Shown: positions 26,694 to 36,722 of the stretch, piece after piece | Numbering within the stretch: position 1 is the first letter of the stretch | Layout: each line of letters starts with the position of its first letter | Origin: Ligilactobacillus pobuzihii E100301 = KCTC 13174 | Lineage (GTDB): Bacteria; Bacillota; Bacilli; Lactobacillales; Lactobacillaceae | NCBI RefSeq assembly: GCF_000349725.1 | Contig: NZ_KB714693.1 | Coordinates: forward strand, 206,598 to 270,597 | Length of the DNA: 64,000 bases | Reading direction: 5' to 3' | Translations under genes and position numbers: made by a program | Notes under the pieces: model-generated | The model's input: only the letters and a program-made list of their open reading frames with translations | Told to the model about the DNA's origin: nothing | Database searches by the model: none

Positions 26694-27572
26694 TCAGTGT
26701 TTAGTTAACCAATCTTTGAGCAAGATAACATATTTGTCATGATGTTCGACAAAGGGCATATGACGACTATTTCGAAATAGTTTCCACTTGGCGTTTTGTA
26801 AATGGTCATACATAGTTTTGGCGACTAGGGGGGTACATAGATCGTCAGTTCCATTAGTGATCAGAGTTGGTATCGTAATTTCCGCCAAACGTTCTGTGTA
26901 TTCATAATCATGCAAAGTACCAGTTGGTGTGTATTCATTTGGTCCCCAAGCAACTTGATAGGCCTGTTGTCCATTGATTTTAGCACGGCGTAAGGGTTCT
27001 GGTGAACTTTCAGTAACAGGAGCGGCAGCGTGCAAAGCCATATAATGCTCATTGGCAATTTGATATCCTGGCGTAGTGTAGTTACCAGTTTTTTCGGCTT
27101 GAGCAATTGCATCTTGTTCTTTTTGTGGCAAATATTTGATCATTCGATGTTGTTCACTGGCCCATAATTTAGCTGATGATAAAGTGCTGGATAAAATTAA
27201 GCTATCTACACCTTGAGGTTTTTTTTCTAGTAAGTACATGATTGCCAACATACCACCAAATGATTGTCCTAGTAAATGAACGTGTCCTAAATCCAAGTAA
27301 TCTCTTAAGGCAGCTAATTCATCGATCCAAGTTTGGGCTTGCCATAGCTCTGGTTGATCGGGCGCCGATGATTTTCCACAGCCAAGTTGGTCGTACATGA
27401 TCAACTGAAAACCAGCGTTTGCTAAATCATCGAGCATTTCAAAATAATTATGGGATGACCCAGGACCACCATGTAATAAAAGTAAAGGGGCAGTGTTATT
27501 TTTTGCCTCACCGATGATACGGTAGTAGGTTTGGTAACCTTGAAAAGGCATATATCCTTCAGTAATTTTCAT
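26694..27572 (-). CDS. pip: Proline iminopeptidase, alpha/beta hydrolase
   Basis: The product has 292 residues. The oxyanion-region motif LLLHGGPGSSHNYFE and DQLGCGKS are typical of prolyl iminopeptidases. Nucleophile Ser sits in GQSFGG, the acid Asp in NGTDDLCTP and the His in SRHMPFVEH. It releases N-terminal proline from short peptides in the cytosol, a standard part of lactobacillus proteolysis. An AAGGACTGAT ribosome site lies upstream. It is flanked by type A repeats on both sides. Confidence 0.92.
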   Translation of the reverse strand: MKITEGYMPFQGYQTYYRIIGEAKNNTAPLLLLHGGPGSSHNYFEMLDDLANAGFQLIMYDQLGCGKSSAPDQPELWQAQTWIDELAALRDYLDLGHVHLLGQSFGGMLAIMYLLEKKPQGVDSLILSSTLSSAKLWASEQHRMIKYLPQKEQDAIAQAEKTGNYTTPGYQIANEHYMALHAAAPVTESSPEPLRRAKINGQQAYQVAWGPNEYTPTGTLHDYEYTERLAEITIPTLITNGTDDLCTPLVAKTMYDHLQNAKWKLFRNSRHMPFVEHHDKYVILLKDWLTKH

Positions 27573-27630
27573 TAAATAATATCAGTCCTTTTTCTTCCAT
27601 TATATATTTTTTAACTTAAATAAAAAATAC

Positions 27631-27739
27631 TGAAACAAAAGATCGTTTAAAAGCATATTTAAGGGTCGTCGATCTAGCCCATTTAATTGGGTTAGATCGA
27701 CGACCCTTTTATAAGTTCACAGCTAGTTATTCCCCAGCT
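27631..27739 (+). repeat. Interspersed repeat type A, copy 5 (internally deleted)
   Basis: GAAACAAAAGATCG, then the strong GGGTCGTCGATCTAGCCC / GGGTTAGATCGACGACCC hairpin, ending ATTCCCCAGCTTT. The left half of the repeat is largely lost. Confidence 0.75.
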
Positions 27740-27748
27740 TTGTGATGT

Positions 27749-29368
27749 TTATTGCTTACTTAGTTTATTGTAATTTTTAAAAGACAAGATCAATTGACCA
27801 CGCACGGCGAATTGACGTTCAACAGTATATTTTTGTCTGCGTCCAGTATCTTTAAGTTCATTTGACGTAAAGACTAGTTCACGGTCATGACGGACTAGTC
27901 TAAAAATTGAATATAAGACTAGTAAACAGACGATAGTTAATGGCAAACCAGCCATGACAGACATGGTTTGAATAACTTGGAAACCACCAACCAAGACTAA
28001 ACTAAAGGCAAAAATCAAAAAGATAAATACCCAACTCATTCGGTTAAAGCGACTTGGTTCTTTGCCATATAGAGGTGTGCTGGTAAATGAAGAAAGCACA
28101 TAGGCTGCTCCAGAAATAGTAGCGGCTAAGAAAATAAAACAAGAGGCCGCGTAAAAGACCAGCATTACTTTATGCATGGGCAAAGTTGAAATCATTGCCA
28201 CTATCACATCAGCCTGAGTTTTATGATTTAAAATCGAAACTAAATTTATGACACCAGCTTTTTGAAGCCACATCGCGTAACCGCCCAAAATAGCGTGAAA
28301 TAAGAAACAGCCAGGAACGCCAAAACTTAGCATACCTAAAAGTATCTGGCGAATAGTGCGGCCGCGCGAGATCTTAGCGATGAAAGTTCCCATTAAAGGC
28401 ATAAAAGTCAACCACCAACCCCAATAAAAGATAGTGTCTTGTTGAGTGGGACTAGGGTGGACGTTAGTTGACATCGGAATGAATTTTTGGACAAGTACCC
28501 CCAGACTTTTACCCCAATCACTAATTATTGTCATTGAGGGACTGACAATTAAAATCAGACCCAAAAAAACGATAGCCAAATATATGTTAGCCGTACTGAG
28601 ACGGTCAATTCCACCATTTAATCCCTTATAAACGGTCAATCCAAGCAGGATGAAAAGCAAAGAAAAAATTCCAAATTGTAACCAAGTCGTATCGGGAATA
28701 TTAGTTACGGCTGAAAAAACACGTGAAGTCCGAGGAACTTCCATACCGATCGAAGAACCTAAACCTCCAATGATTCCGATCACGACTAAGAAGTCAATGA
28801 TAATACGGGTTATTTTTTTACTCTTAGCATTTCCTTGTAAGAAAGAAAAATTATCACTTAATTTCTGTGTTGGTTTGTTTTTTCGATAGGTAACATACCC
28901 GATCAAAATTGCTGCTGGGGCAAACATCATCCAAGCCATTGGGCCCCAGTTGAACTGAGAAAGAGCACTTGAAGCAATATAGGCTGAATCTGAATAAGGT
29001 TTTAAGCCAAACGGTGGTTCTTGGATGAATTCCAGGGGATCGGTGATACTGAGCATCATAATACTAGCGTCGATCCCCGTGGCAAAGACCATAGAACCCC
29101 ATTTGAAGTTGCCATAACGAGGGTGATCGTTTGGTTTACCGAGCTTAATGTTACCGTAGCGGCTAAAAGCCAACCATAACAAAAAGACAAAGTTGATAAT
29201 GAAGACGGCAAGATACAGCCAACCAAATTTAACGTTGATCCAACTTAAAATACGGGACAAAGGTTGTTGTAGTTGGGGGCCGCCGAGCATGAGAAACAAG
29301 GCAGCTATGGCAAATAAACCGACAACAGGTAAAAATATACGTTTATCTATATTTTTATGAGATAAAAT
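27749..29368 (-). CDS. BCCT-family transporter (betaine/carnitine/choline), apparent ATT start
   Basis: It has about 12 membrane helices and the BCCT core with GPMAWMMFAPAAILIGYV, WGWWLTFMPLMGTFIAKISRGRTIRQ (the conserved W-rich helix 8 region) and KVMLVFYAASCFIFLAATIS. From a TTG at 29299 it would have 516 residues but lack the first helix and any ribosome site. The frame is open further and encodes SHKNIDKRIFLPVVGLFAIA, the normal BCCT N-terminus. The only start at proper distance (7 bases) from the strong AAGGAGG is ATT at 29366-29368, giving 539 residues; another ATT precedes it and a stop lies at 29381-29383. It imports compatible solutes by ion symport. The start is inference; an ATG-to-ATT mutation or sequence error is possible. 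Confidence 0.82.
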   Translation of the reverse strand: MLSHKNIDKRIFLPVVGLFAIAALFLMLGGPQLQQPLSRILSWINVKFGWLYLAVFIINFVFLLWLAFSRYGNIKLGKPNDHPRYGNFKWGSMVFATGIDASIMMLSITDPLEFIQEPPFGLKPYSDSAYIASSALSQFNWGPMAWMMFAPAAILIGYVTYRKNKPTQKLSDNFSFLQGNAKSKKITRIIIDFLVVIGIIGGLGSSIGMEVPRTSRVFSAVTNIPDTTWLQFGIFSLLFILLGLTVYKGLNGGIDRLSTANIYLAIVFLGLILIVSPSMTIISDWGKSLGVLVQKFIPMSTNVHPSPTQQDTIFYWGWWLTFMPLMGTFIAKISRGRTIRQILLGMLSFGVPGCFLFHAILGGYAMWLQKAGVINLVSILNHKTQADVIVAMISTLPMHKVMLVFYAASCFIFLAATISGAAYVLSSFTSTPLYGKEPSRFNRMSWVFIFLIFAFSLVLVGGFQVIQTMSVMAGLPLTIVCLLVLYSIFRLVRHDRELVFTSNELKDTGRRQKYTVERQFAVRGQLILSFKNYNKLSKQ

Positions 29369-29564
29369 AATAGATCCTCCTTAGGATACAATATAATAGA
29401 ACAAAACAAACTGCTTAAGACTTGATTTGCAAAGTTTGATTAAAATAACTGAACTTAGACAGGTGCTGACTTGCCATAGTTCGTATAAGCTTCACGGATG
29501 TTTTCATAATTTGAAAAATAGCTCAATTTTTATTTAGTACTGATATGATTTTTGATCATACACA

Positions 29565-29613
29565 AATAGCGCTGTTGCAGACCCGTCCACTGACGACTTG
29601 CAACAACGCTATT
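29565..29613. repeat. Long hairpin in the gene-free stretch before the small HTH gene
   Basis: AATAGCGcTGTTGCA (29565-29579) faces TGCAACAaCGCTATT (29599-29613), with 14 of 15 positions pairing and a 19-base loop. There is no T tail. It may be a decayed IS end or a structured RNA. The stretch 29384-29843 otherwise holds only the elements listed separately. Confidence 0.6.
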
Positions 29614-29745
29614 GCAACAAATTGCCGAGCTTCATCCGTAAATGAATTTCGTTTTCATTATACATCGTTTAATATATTTGTTAAGGCATAATAAGGAAAA
29701 AGTGATAGTTAATTAAAAAAAACGCTTGCTAGCGAAAAAAGTAAA

Positions 29746-29790
29746 CAATATTGTTGCTTTTTGCTTGGCCTATTTGATACAACAATATTG
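29746..29790. promoter_or_regulatory. Inverted-repeat operator candidate upstream of the small HTH gene
   Basis: CAATATTGTTG (29746-29756) and CAACAATATTG (29780-29790) form a perfect 11-bp inverted repeat with 23 bases between. Each arm also contains the palindrome CAATATTG, so it resembles two operator half-sites for a dimeric HTH protein. Confidence 0.5.
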
Positions 29791-29804
29791 GGAAGGAGAT
29801 TAGG

Positions 29805-29831
29805 TTGAACTTCCCGTGGCAGACCATCTAA
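29805..29831 (+). CDS. Possible 8-codon leader peptide
   Basis: TTG at 29805 follows AAGGAG with 6 bases of spacing and encodes MNFPWQTI before TAA at 29829-29831. The stop overlaps the first base of the AGGAGGG site of the next gene, so its translation could open or block that site. Only sequence layout supports it. Confidence 0.3.
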   Translation: MNFPWQTI

Positions 29832-29843
29832 GGAGGGCTTTTT

Positions 29844-30050
29844 ATGCGCGATGTAAGAGGATTACCAAATGAAGATGTTAGAAAAGAAATTGCTGAAAGC
29901 AACATTAGTCGATACTTTGTAGCTGATATGTTGGGTTTGAGTTTTAGTAGTTTTAAGATCTTGCTTGCACAACCGCTAAGTTCATCAGACCATGAACGGG
30001 TATTAACGGCGATTCAGGAGGCCAAAAAAGCAACTATGGTTAATGCTTAG
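29844..30050 (+). CDS. Small helix-turn-helix protein (XRE-like fold)
   Basis: The product has 68 residues; the ATG follows AGGAGGG. The pattern NEDVRKEIAESNISRYFVAD then MLGLSFSSFKILLAQPLSSS and HERVLTAIQEAK resembles the small Firmicute proteins of the form N-E-x-R-x-x-I..W-x-I-A-x-x-L-G-I-S..LSxEEKxxILxAI, which are short helix-turn-helix proteins often found near mobile or phage genes. It probably binds DNA, possibly its own upstream inverted repeat. Target genes are unknown. It ends at a terminator, so it is a single-gene unit. Confidence 0.65.
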   Translation: MRDVRGLPNEDVRKEIAESNISRYFVADMLGLSFSSFKILLAQPLSSSDHERVLTAIQEAKKATMVNA

Positions 30051-30081
30051 AATTTATTAAAATTGAATAATTTGAAATGAA

Positions 30082-30129
30082 GCTCCCTTTTTGTACGTCA
30101 GATTTTTATTTGCAAAAGGGGAGTTTTTG
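30082..30129 (+). terminator. Terminator after the small HTH gene
   Basis: CTCCCTTTTTG / CAAAAGGGGAG arms followed by TTTTTG. Confidence 0.8.
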
Positions 30130-30249
30130 TATTACAGCTATTTTTAAGCTGATTTTTGGTTTTCTTTCTTGCCTTGTTACATGATATTTTAAGTAAAATA
30201 ATGTAAAGTAGAATTAAAGATAAAAACAACAAAGACAGGTGATCGATTT

Positions 30250-30711
30250 ATGAGTGATTATATCAAAGACATCCGTAGTAAAGTCGGCAATATGCCGATT
30301 ATTTTAAACGCTGTAGCAGGAGCTGTAGTTGATAATGACCATAAGATCTTATTACAAGAAAGGAGCGATACACATAATTGGAGTCTTCCAGGTGGTTATA
30401 TGGAGTATGGCGAAACTTTTCTAGAAACTTTGAATCGTGAAATGAAAGAAGACAGTGGTTTAACAGTTGAAGTGGTTGATATGGTCGACACCTTCGAGCA
30501 AGGTTTTACTACATATCCGAATGGTGACCAAGCACAGGTGATCAGTCGACTATATGTAGTAGAACCTGCTGGTGGTTCTTTGCTAACAGAGGAAACTGAT
30601 GAAACTTTAAGCTTAAAATATTTTTCATTTAGTGAGTTGCCGCCCTTGTTGAATCAACAAAACTTGGACATGATCAAAGCGACTGCTAAGTATTTTCATG
30701 AAGACTTTTAA
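30250..30711 (+). CDS. Nudix hydrolase
   Basis: The product has 153 residues; the ATG follows ACAGGTGAT. The Nudix box starts at GGYMEYGETFLETLNREMKE and continues DSGL, matching GX5EX7REUXEEXGU with Asp for one Glu. VVDNDHKILLQERSDTHNWSLPGG is a typical preceding strand-loop. Members hydrolyse nucleoside diphosphates linked to another moiety; the substrate is not predictable here. The MFS gene follows 40 bp later on the same strand. Confidence 0.9.
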   Translation: MSDYIKDIRSKVGNMPIILNAVAGAVVDNDHKILLQERSDTHNWSLPGGYMEYGETFLETLNREMKEDSGLTVEVVDMVDTFEQGFTTYPNGDQAQVISRLYVVEPAGGSLLTEETDETLSLKYFSFSELPPLLNQQNLDMIKATAKYFHEDF

Positions 30712-30751
30712 GAAATAAAAGAAGCTATAGAAAGATAGGCGTAAGAGAATA

Positions 30752-31954
30752 TTGCGAAAGAAAAAGTTAGCACAATGGCAAAAAAATATGTATGCTTTAT
30801 GGCTCGGTAATTTTGCAACTGGTGCAGGTTCCAGTATGAGCTTACCGTTTCTGCCGTTATTCGTTAGTACCTTAGGTAATTTTCCTAAATGGGAACTGAC
30901 CTTGTATGCGGGTTTGGCTTTTTCCAGTACTTTTTTGAGCCAAGCGATCGTTTCTCCGTTATGGGGAAAGTTAGCGGATAGGACTGGCAGAAAGCCAATG
31001 TTATTACGGGCAGCGATCGGAATGACGATCACTGCGACTTTAACTGGTTTTTCTACTAATGTCTGGATGTTGATCGGTTTACGGTTGATCCAAGGTGGTT
31101 TTTCTGGTTATATCAATAATGCTTATGCGCTGATCGCTAGTGAAGTTCCGCGCGAATATAGTGGAAAAACAATGGGGACTTTGACGACTGGAGCAGTTGG
31201 CGGACAGTTAGTCGGACCTATCTTTGGTGGGATCATTGCTGGTGCTTTAGGCTACCGGATCCCGTTTTTCTTGTTTGGTGCGTTGATGTTTATTGCAACC
31301 CTAGTGACATTATTTGGTGTCAAGGAGAACTTTGTACCAGTTGAAGATGATGGAACACAGACAAATCATAGTGCCTTTGTTGGGATCAAAAACATTCATA
31401 TTGTGTGGGCGATGTTCATTTCATCGATGCTGATACAGGCTGCAACCAACTCGATCAATCCGATCATCAGTTTATTTGTCAGACAGTTGATGAAAAATCA
31501 AGGTAATGTTGCTTTTGCTAGTGGGATCGTTGCTGCTTTACCAGGGATAGCGACTCTATTAGCTGCCCCGCGTTTGGGACAATTAAGTGATCATATTGGC
31601 GCGCAAAAAGTCTTGGTCGCTGGGTTGGTTTTATCTGGCGTGCTGTTTTTCCCAATGTATTTCGTTCAAACGGTGGTCGTTTTAGGTGTATTACGTTTCT
31701 TAGTTGGAATTGCTGATGCCGCTTTAATGCCTGTTACACAGACAGTGATGTCATTGAACACACCACCTAGTTCTGTTAGTCGAATTTTTAGTTATAATCA
31801 GTCATTTCAGGCGATTGGTTCAGTCATTGGACCAATGTTAGCTTCCAGTGTGGCTGGTATTTTGGATTATCGGTATGTCTTTATCATGACGACTTGCTTA
31901 GTTTTGATCAACTTAGGTGTTGTAATTTGGGCATTTCGTAAAGATCGTAAGTAA
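30752..31954 (+). CDS. MFS multidrug-type efflux transporter
   Basis: The product has 400 residues and 12 predicted helices. Motif A is present in the loop between helices 2 and 3 as GKLADRTGRKPMLL, LIGLRLIQGGFSG matches motif B, and GQLVGPIFGGIIAGALGYRIPF corresponds to motif C of drug:H+ antiporters. The start is TTG with only a weak purine-rich site (GTAAGAGA), so expression may depend on coupling. Basic N-terminus RKKKLAQWQKN. A transport role in drug or metabolite efflux is inferred. Confidence 0.87.
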   Translation: MRKKKLAQWQKNMYALWLGNFATGAGSSMSLPFLPLFVSTLGNFPKWELTLYAGLAFSSTFLSQAIVSPLWGKLADRTGRKPMLLRAAIGMTITATLTGFSTNVWMLIGLRLIQGGFSGYINNAYALIASEVPREYSGKTMGTLTTGAVGGQLVGPIFGGIIAGALGYRIPFFLFGALMFIATLVTLFGVKENFVPVEDDGTQTNHSAFVGIKNIHIVWAMFISSMLIQAATNSINPIISLFVRQLMKNQGNVAFASGIVAALPGIATLLAAPRLGQLSDHIGAQKVLVAGLVLSGVLFFPMYFVQTVVVLGVLRFLVGIADAALMPVTQTVMSLNTPPSSVSRIFSYNQSFQAIGSVIGPMLASSVAGILDYRYVFIMTTCLVLINLGVVIWAFRKDRK

Positions 31955-31990
31955 TGTTGATGTTTGGAGTTTGTTTAGGGAGAAGAATTC

Positions 31991-32623
31991 ATGCAAAAGA
32001 AATTGATTTTATTTGATGTTGATGGCACCTTAGTGAATAGTTATCCGTACTACGAAAAAATAATGCAGCAAACTTTACCTAAATTTGGGAAAACAGCTAC
32101 TCAAGCTGAATTAAGCCGAGCTTTTACAATGACAGCTAAACAAGAAGTTGCTTATTTTAAGATCCCTAATGATCAGCTTGATGATTGGTTTTTAACTTAT
32201 GATGATGTGGCAGAAAATGTTGGTATCTTACCGCAAACTTATCCGCAAGTTGATGAAATGTTTGAGACTTTATTGGCTGAGCCTGAAGTCAAATTAGGGA
32301 TAGTAACTTCTCGGACAAAACAAGATGCCAAAGAAAATCTGCATTCTTTTTGGTGGTACCATGAAATGTCTTTGATTGTGACTTCAAGTGATACCCAATT
32401 ACCAAAACCTTCTGGTCAGCCACTTGATTTTGCCTTAGATCGCTTAGGTTATCAGCCCCAAGAAACTATCTATGTTGGTGATGCGGATACTGATCAACTG
32501 TCTGCAATAGAAGCTAGTGTTGACTTTGGTGGTGCACTTTGGGGGACAGGAACCAAGGATCATTTTAAACCGCAAGCCTTATTATTAGAAACGCCAGCAG
32601 ATGTCATAAAAATAGTTAAATAA
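31991..32623 (+). CDS. HAD-superfamily hydrolase, phosphoglycolate phosphatase-like
   Basis: The product has 210 residues; the ATG follows AGGGAGAAG. HAD motif I is FDVDGTLVNS with nucleophile and acid Asp; motif II Ser/Thr lies in GIVTSRTK; motif III Lys in KPSGQPLDFALDRLG; motif IV is YVGDADTDQ. It has the alpha-helical cap of subfamily IA. It probably dephosphorylates a small phosphometabolite in the cytosol. It lies 36 bp after the MFS gene and could share its transcript. Confidence 0.9.
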   Translation: MQKKLILFDVDGTLVNSYPYYEKIMQQTLPKFGKTATQAELSRAFTMTAKQEVAYFKIPNDQLDDWFLTYDDVAENVGILPQTYPQVDEMFETLLAEPEVKLGIVTSRTKQDAKENLHSFWWYHEMSLIVTSSDTQLPKPSGQPLDFALDRLGYQPQETIYVGDADTDQLSAIEASVDFGGALWGTGTKDHFKPQALLLETPADVIKIVK

Positions 32624-32716
32624 ATTTTTGAAAAATAATGAAGTTATTGCTTTTTAGTAGATGTTAGTGTCAAGGTTGCTCTATAATTTAGTCAAATATT
32701 GATTGGAGGATTTTGA

Positions 32717-33658
32717 ATGAAGGCAATTGTGATCGATCGATATGGTGGACCTGAAGAATTATATGAAAAGGATCTTCCAGTTCCAAAAGTTGCCGCAGAT
32801 GAAGCTTTGATCGAAACTAAGGCAACTAGTATCAACCCGATCGACTGGAAAACACGGCGTGGTTATTTAAAAGAAAGTTTTCCGTGGGATTTTCCAGTAG
32901 TATTAGGCTGGGATATCGCAGGAATTGTCACTGAAGTCGGTGCAGATGTGCATGAATTTAAAGTCGGTGATGAAGTCTTTGCACGACCAGACATGTACAA
33001 TGACGGGAAGCGTGGAACTTACGCAGAATATGCGGCAGTCAAGGCGGATAAATTAGTATTAAAGCCACAACAATTATCATTTGAACAAGCTGCAGCGATC
33101 CCGTTAGCAGGCTTGACGGCTTGGCAAGTTATTGTTGACCGTTTGAAAGTTAAGGCTGGTGACAAGATTTTAGTCCAAGCAGGTGCTGGTGGTGTGGGGA
33201 TGTTTGCCATTCAAATCGCTAAACACTTTGGTGCTTACGTTGCTACTACAGCTAGTGCTGCTAATGAAAAATTATTAAGACAACTTGGTGCTGATGAGGT
33301 GATCGATTATCACCAAACACAGATCACAGATGTTTTACGTGATTACGATGCTGTTTTTGATACGGTCGGCCAGATCTCCGCTGGTTTAGAGATTTTAAAA
33401 TCGGATGGTCAATTGGTAACGATAGCCGGAGATCCGACTGAAAAACAGCAAAATAGTCATCCAGCTGCGACAAGTTGGTGGTTAAAAACTAACGGCGCAG
33501 AACTCAAAGAATTAGCTAACTTGGTTGAAAATAATGAACTACGAGTTGTAATAGATAGTATTTATCCCATGACTACAAGTGGGTTGAGAAGTGCGCATGA
33601 AAAAAGTGAAACTGGTCATTCACATGGCAAGATCGTGATCACGACTAATGAACGATAA
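32717..33658 (+). CDS. NADP-dependent oxidoreductase, zinc-free quinone reductase type
   Basis: The product has 313 residues; the ATG follows TTGGAGGA. It is of the medium-chain dehydrogenase superfamily: GroES-like N-terminus with TSINPIDWKTRRGYL, GWDIAGIVTEVG, and the Rossmann stretch ILVQAGAGGVGMFAIQIAKHFGA (AxxGxxG). The Cys/His zinc ligands of alcohol dehydrogenases are absent. It is likely to reduce quinones or enones with NADPH. No neighbour suggests a specific pathway. Confidence 0.88.
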   Translation: MKAIVIDRYGGPEELYEKDLPVPKVAADEALIETKATSINPIDWKTRRGYLKESFPWDFPVVLGWDIAGIVTEVGADVHEFKVGDEVFARPDMYNDGKRGTYAEYAAVKADKLVLKPQQLSFEQAAAIPLAGLTAWQVIVDRLKVKAGDKILVQAGAGGVGMFAIQIAKHFGAYVATTASAANEKLLRQLGADEVIDYHQTQITDVLRDYDAVFDTVGQISAGLEILKSDGQLVTIAGDPTEKQQNSHPAATSWWLKTNGAELKELANLVENNELRVVIDSIYPMTTSGLRSAHEKSETGHSHGKIVITTNER

Positions 33659-33685
33659 GTAAAAGGTAATCAAAATAAAGCAGTA

Positions 33686-33850
33686 GGGGCTGGGACAAAA
33701 CTAGCTCTCCGATCTAAAAAGGGCCGTTGATCTATCCATTAAATGAGTTAAATCGACGACCCTTAAACGTGTTTCAAAAGATTGAAGCATTACTGTAATA
33801 ACGCAAGCGTCGTTACAAATCGGCTTTAAAACATCTTTTGTCGCACTCTC
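33686..33850 (-). repeat. Interspersed repeat type A, copy 6 (reverse orientation)
   Basis: Read on the plus strand it starts GGGCTGGGACAAAACTAGCT and ends TTTTGTCGCACTCTC, the reverse of copy 1. The GGGCCGTTGATC / GATGG-type hairpin is kept; the central GTAGCGAAGC block is missing. Confidence 0.82.
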
Positions 33851-33994
33851 TATTTTTGTACCTTTTTCCATCCAAAAGGGCTAAAATTATCATAAAGTAG
33901 TTGACACTAACTATTATTCCATTAGAAAATGATGTAATATAGATGAGTTTAAGATTAGACGTGTAACTTAATGATTTTGAAGGGAATGTATTAG

Positions 33995-35341
<1,347 letters not shown>

Positions 35342-35378
35342 TAAAAGGACTTAGGAACAAAACTTGGGAATAGTCAGC

Positions 35379-35424
35379 TAAAAAGACTGTTAGCTATAAA
35401 ATGTGGTAGTTAGCGGTCTTTTTA
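35379..35424 (+). terminator. Terminator after gdhA
   Basis: AAAAAGAC / GTCTTTTT arms extended by partly paired TAGCT / AGTTAGC, about 40 bases after the stop. Confidence 0.75.
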
Positions 35425-35583
35425 TTAACTTATTATAAATATAATGTACTGATTTTATAAGTCCCAGACAAGGAATGCTTTTCGACTACAAAAAGTACAG
35501 CAAATTTCTACAAAATGAGTTTCTTCATTGATAGAATAGAAATATGCTTTCAATGAATATTGGATTTTAAAAATGGAGGATTT

Positions 35584-36552
35584 ATGATGAGAATCGTTGT
35601 TTTAGACGGGTATGCTTTAAATCCCGGTGATATTGACTGGCAACCCCTGCAAGATGTTGGAGAATGTGAGATCTATGACCGGACTCCATTTAACGATAAG
35701 GCAGAGATCTTAAAACGGATCGGTGATGCAAGAATCGTTTTTACAAATAAAACACCACTGGATAAGGAAATTATCAACACTGCGCCTAATTTAAAATACA
35801 TTGGTGTTTTAGCAACGGGTTATAATGTGATCGATATTGCTGCTGCGAATGAAGCAGGCGTGACGGTCACTAATATTCCTACTTATGGAACAAATGCTGT
35901 TGCGCAGTTTACATTTGCATTATTGTTGGAGATCACTAGCCATGTTGGTTTGCATAATGATTTAGTTCACCAAGGTGAATGGACAAATAACCCAGACTTT
36001 AGTTTCTTTGCTAAATCATTGGTCGAATTGCAAGGAAAAACACTGGGGCTAGTTGGTATCGGTAGGATCGCGCAAAAAGTGGCTGAACTCGGACATGCAT
36101 TTGGCATGAATGTGATCTTTTATAATCATCGACCTAAAGAAGTTGAATACGATTGGTTACAGCAGGTTAACTTCGATGATTTACTAAGTCAGTCTGATGT
36201 GGTCAGTCTTCACGTTCCGCAGACTCCAGACACGACAGAAATAATCAATAGTTCATCCTTACAAAAAATGAAGGAAACTGCGATCTTGATCAATACTGCT
36301 CGTGGTGGTTTGATCAATGAACAAGACGTAGCTGATGCTTTAAATAGTAAGCAACTTGCGGCGGCGGCTGTCGATGTGGCAAAACACGAACCGCTTAATG
36401 CAGACAGTCCATTACTAAAAGCCAATAATTGTTATATTACCCCACATATTGCCTGGGCTCCGCAAGAAACTAGGACACGTTTGTTGGGGATCGCTGTTGA
36501 TAATCTGACCGAATTTTTAGCTGGTAGAAAAAAGAATATTGTGACTAAATAA
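35584..36552 (+). CDS. D-isomer-specific 2-hydroxyacid dehydrogenase (glycerate dehydrogenase-like)
   Basis: A TTG frame opens at 35560, but the ATG ATG at 35584/35587 follows AATGGAGGA and gives 322 residues beginning MMRIVVLDGY. Catalytic Arg sits in NTARGG, Glu in AKHEPL and His in ITPHIAWA. The NAD motif is GLVGIGRIAQ, with Ala in the third glycine position. ATGYNVIDIAAANEAGV is typical of the hydroxypyruvate/glycerate branch. It reduces a 2-oxoacid to the D-hydroxyacid with NAD(P)H. It is a single gene with its own terminator. Confidence 0.9.
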   Translation: MMRIVVLDGYALNPGDIDWQPLQDVGECEIYDRTPFNDKAEILKRIGDARIVFTNKTPLDKEIINTAPNLKYIGVLATGYNVIDIAAANEAGVTVTNIPTYGTNAVAQFTFALLLEITSHVGLHNDLVHQGEWTNNPDFSFFAKSLVELQGKTLGLVGIGRIAQKVAELGHAFGMNVIFYNHRPKEVEYDWLQQVNFDDLLSQSDVVSLHVPQTPDTTEIINSSSLQKMKETAILINTARGGLINEQDVADALNSKQLAAAAVDVAKHEPLNADSPLLKANNCYITPHIAWAPQETRTRLLGIAVDNLTEFLAGRKKNIVTK

Positions 36553-36557
36553 TAACT

Positions 36558-36608
36558 AAAAGCCTATCGATCCTGGAAAAATATATTTCCGGTTGAACGG
36601 GCTTTTTT
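36558..36608 (+). terminator. Terminator after the 2-hydroxyacid dehydrogenase gene
   Basis: AAAAGCC...GGAAA / TTTCC...GGGCTTTTTT stem-loop starting 6 bases after the stop. Confidence 0.8.
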
Positions 36609-36621
36609 ATTTTAGGAAAAG

Positions 36622-36638
36622 TTTGACTTTTTTTGACT
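36622..36638 (-). promoter_or_regulatory. CtsR operator, upstream copy
   Basis: On the minus strand AGTCAAAAAAAGTCAAA fits RGTCAAANANRGTCAAA. It lies about 85 bp upstream of the second operator and just after a terminator. Confidence 0.7.
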
Positions 36639-36722
36639 AATTTCTGATTAAGTCACTTAGATTTACGGTTTAATTCCTTTTATGTCAATGTTTTAGAGAT
36701 GTTTTTAACCTTGTTTATAAAA

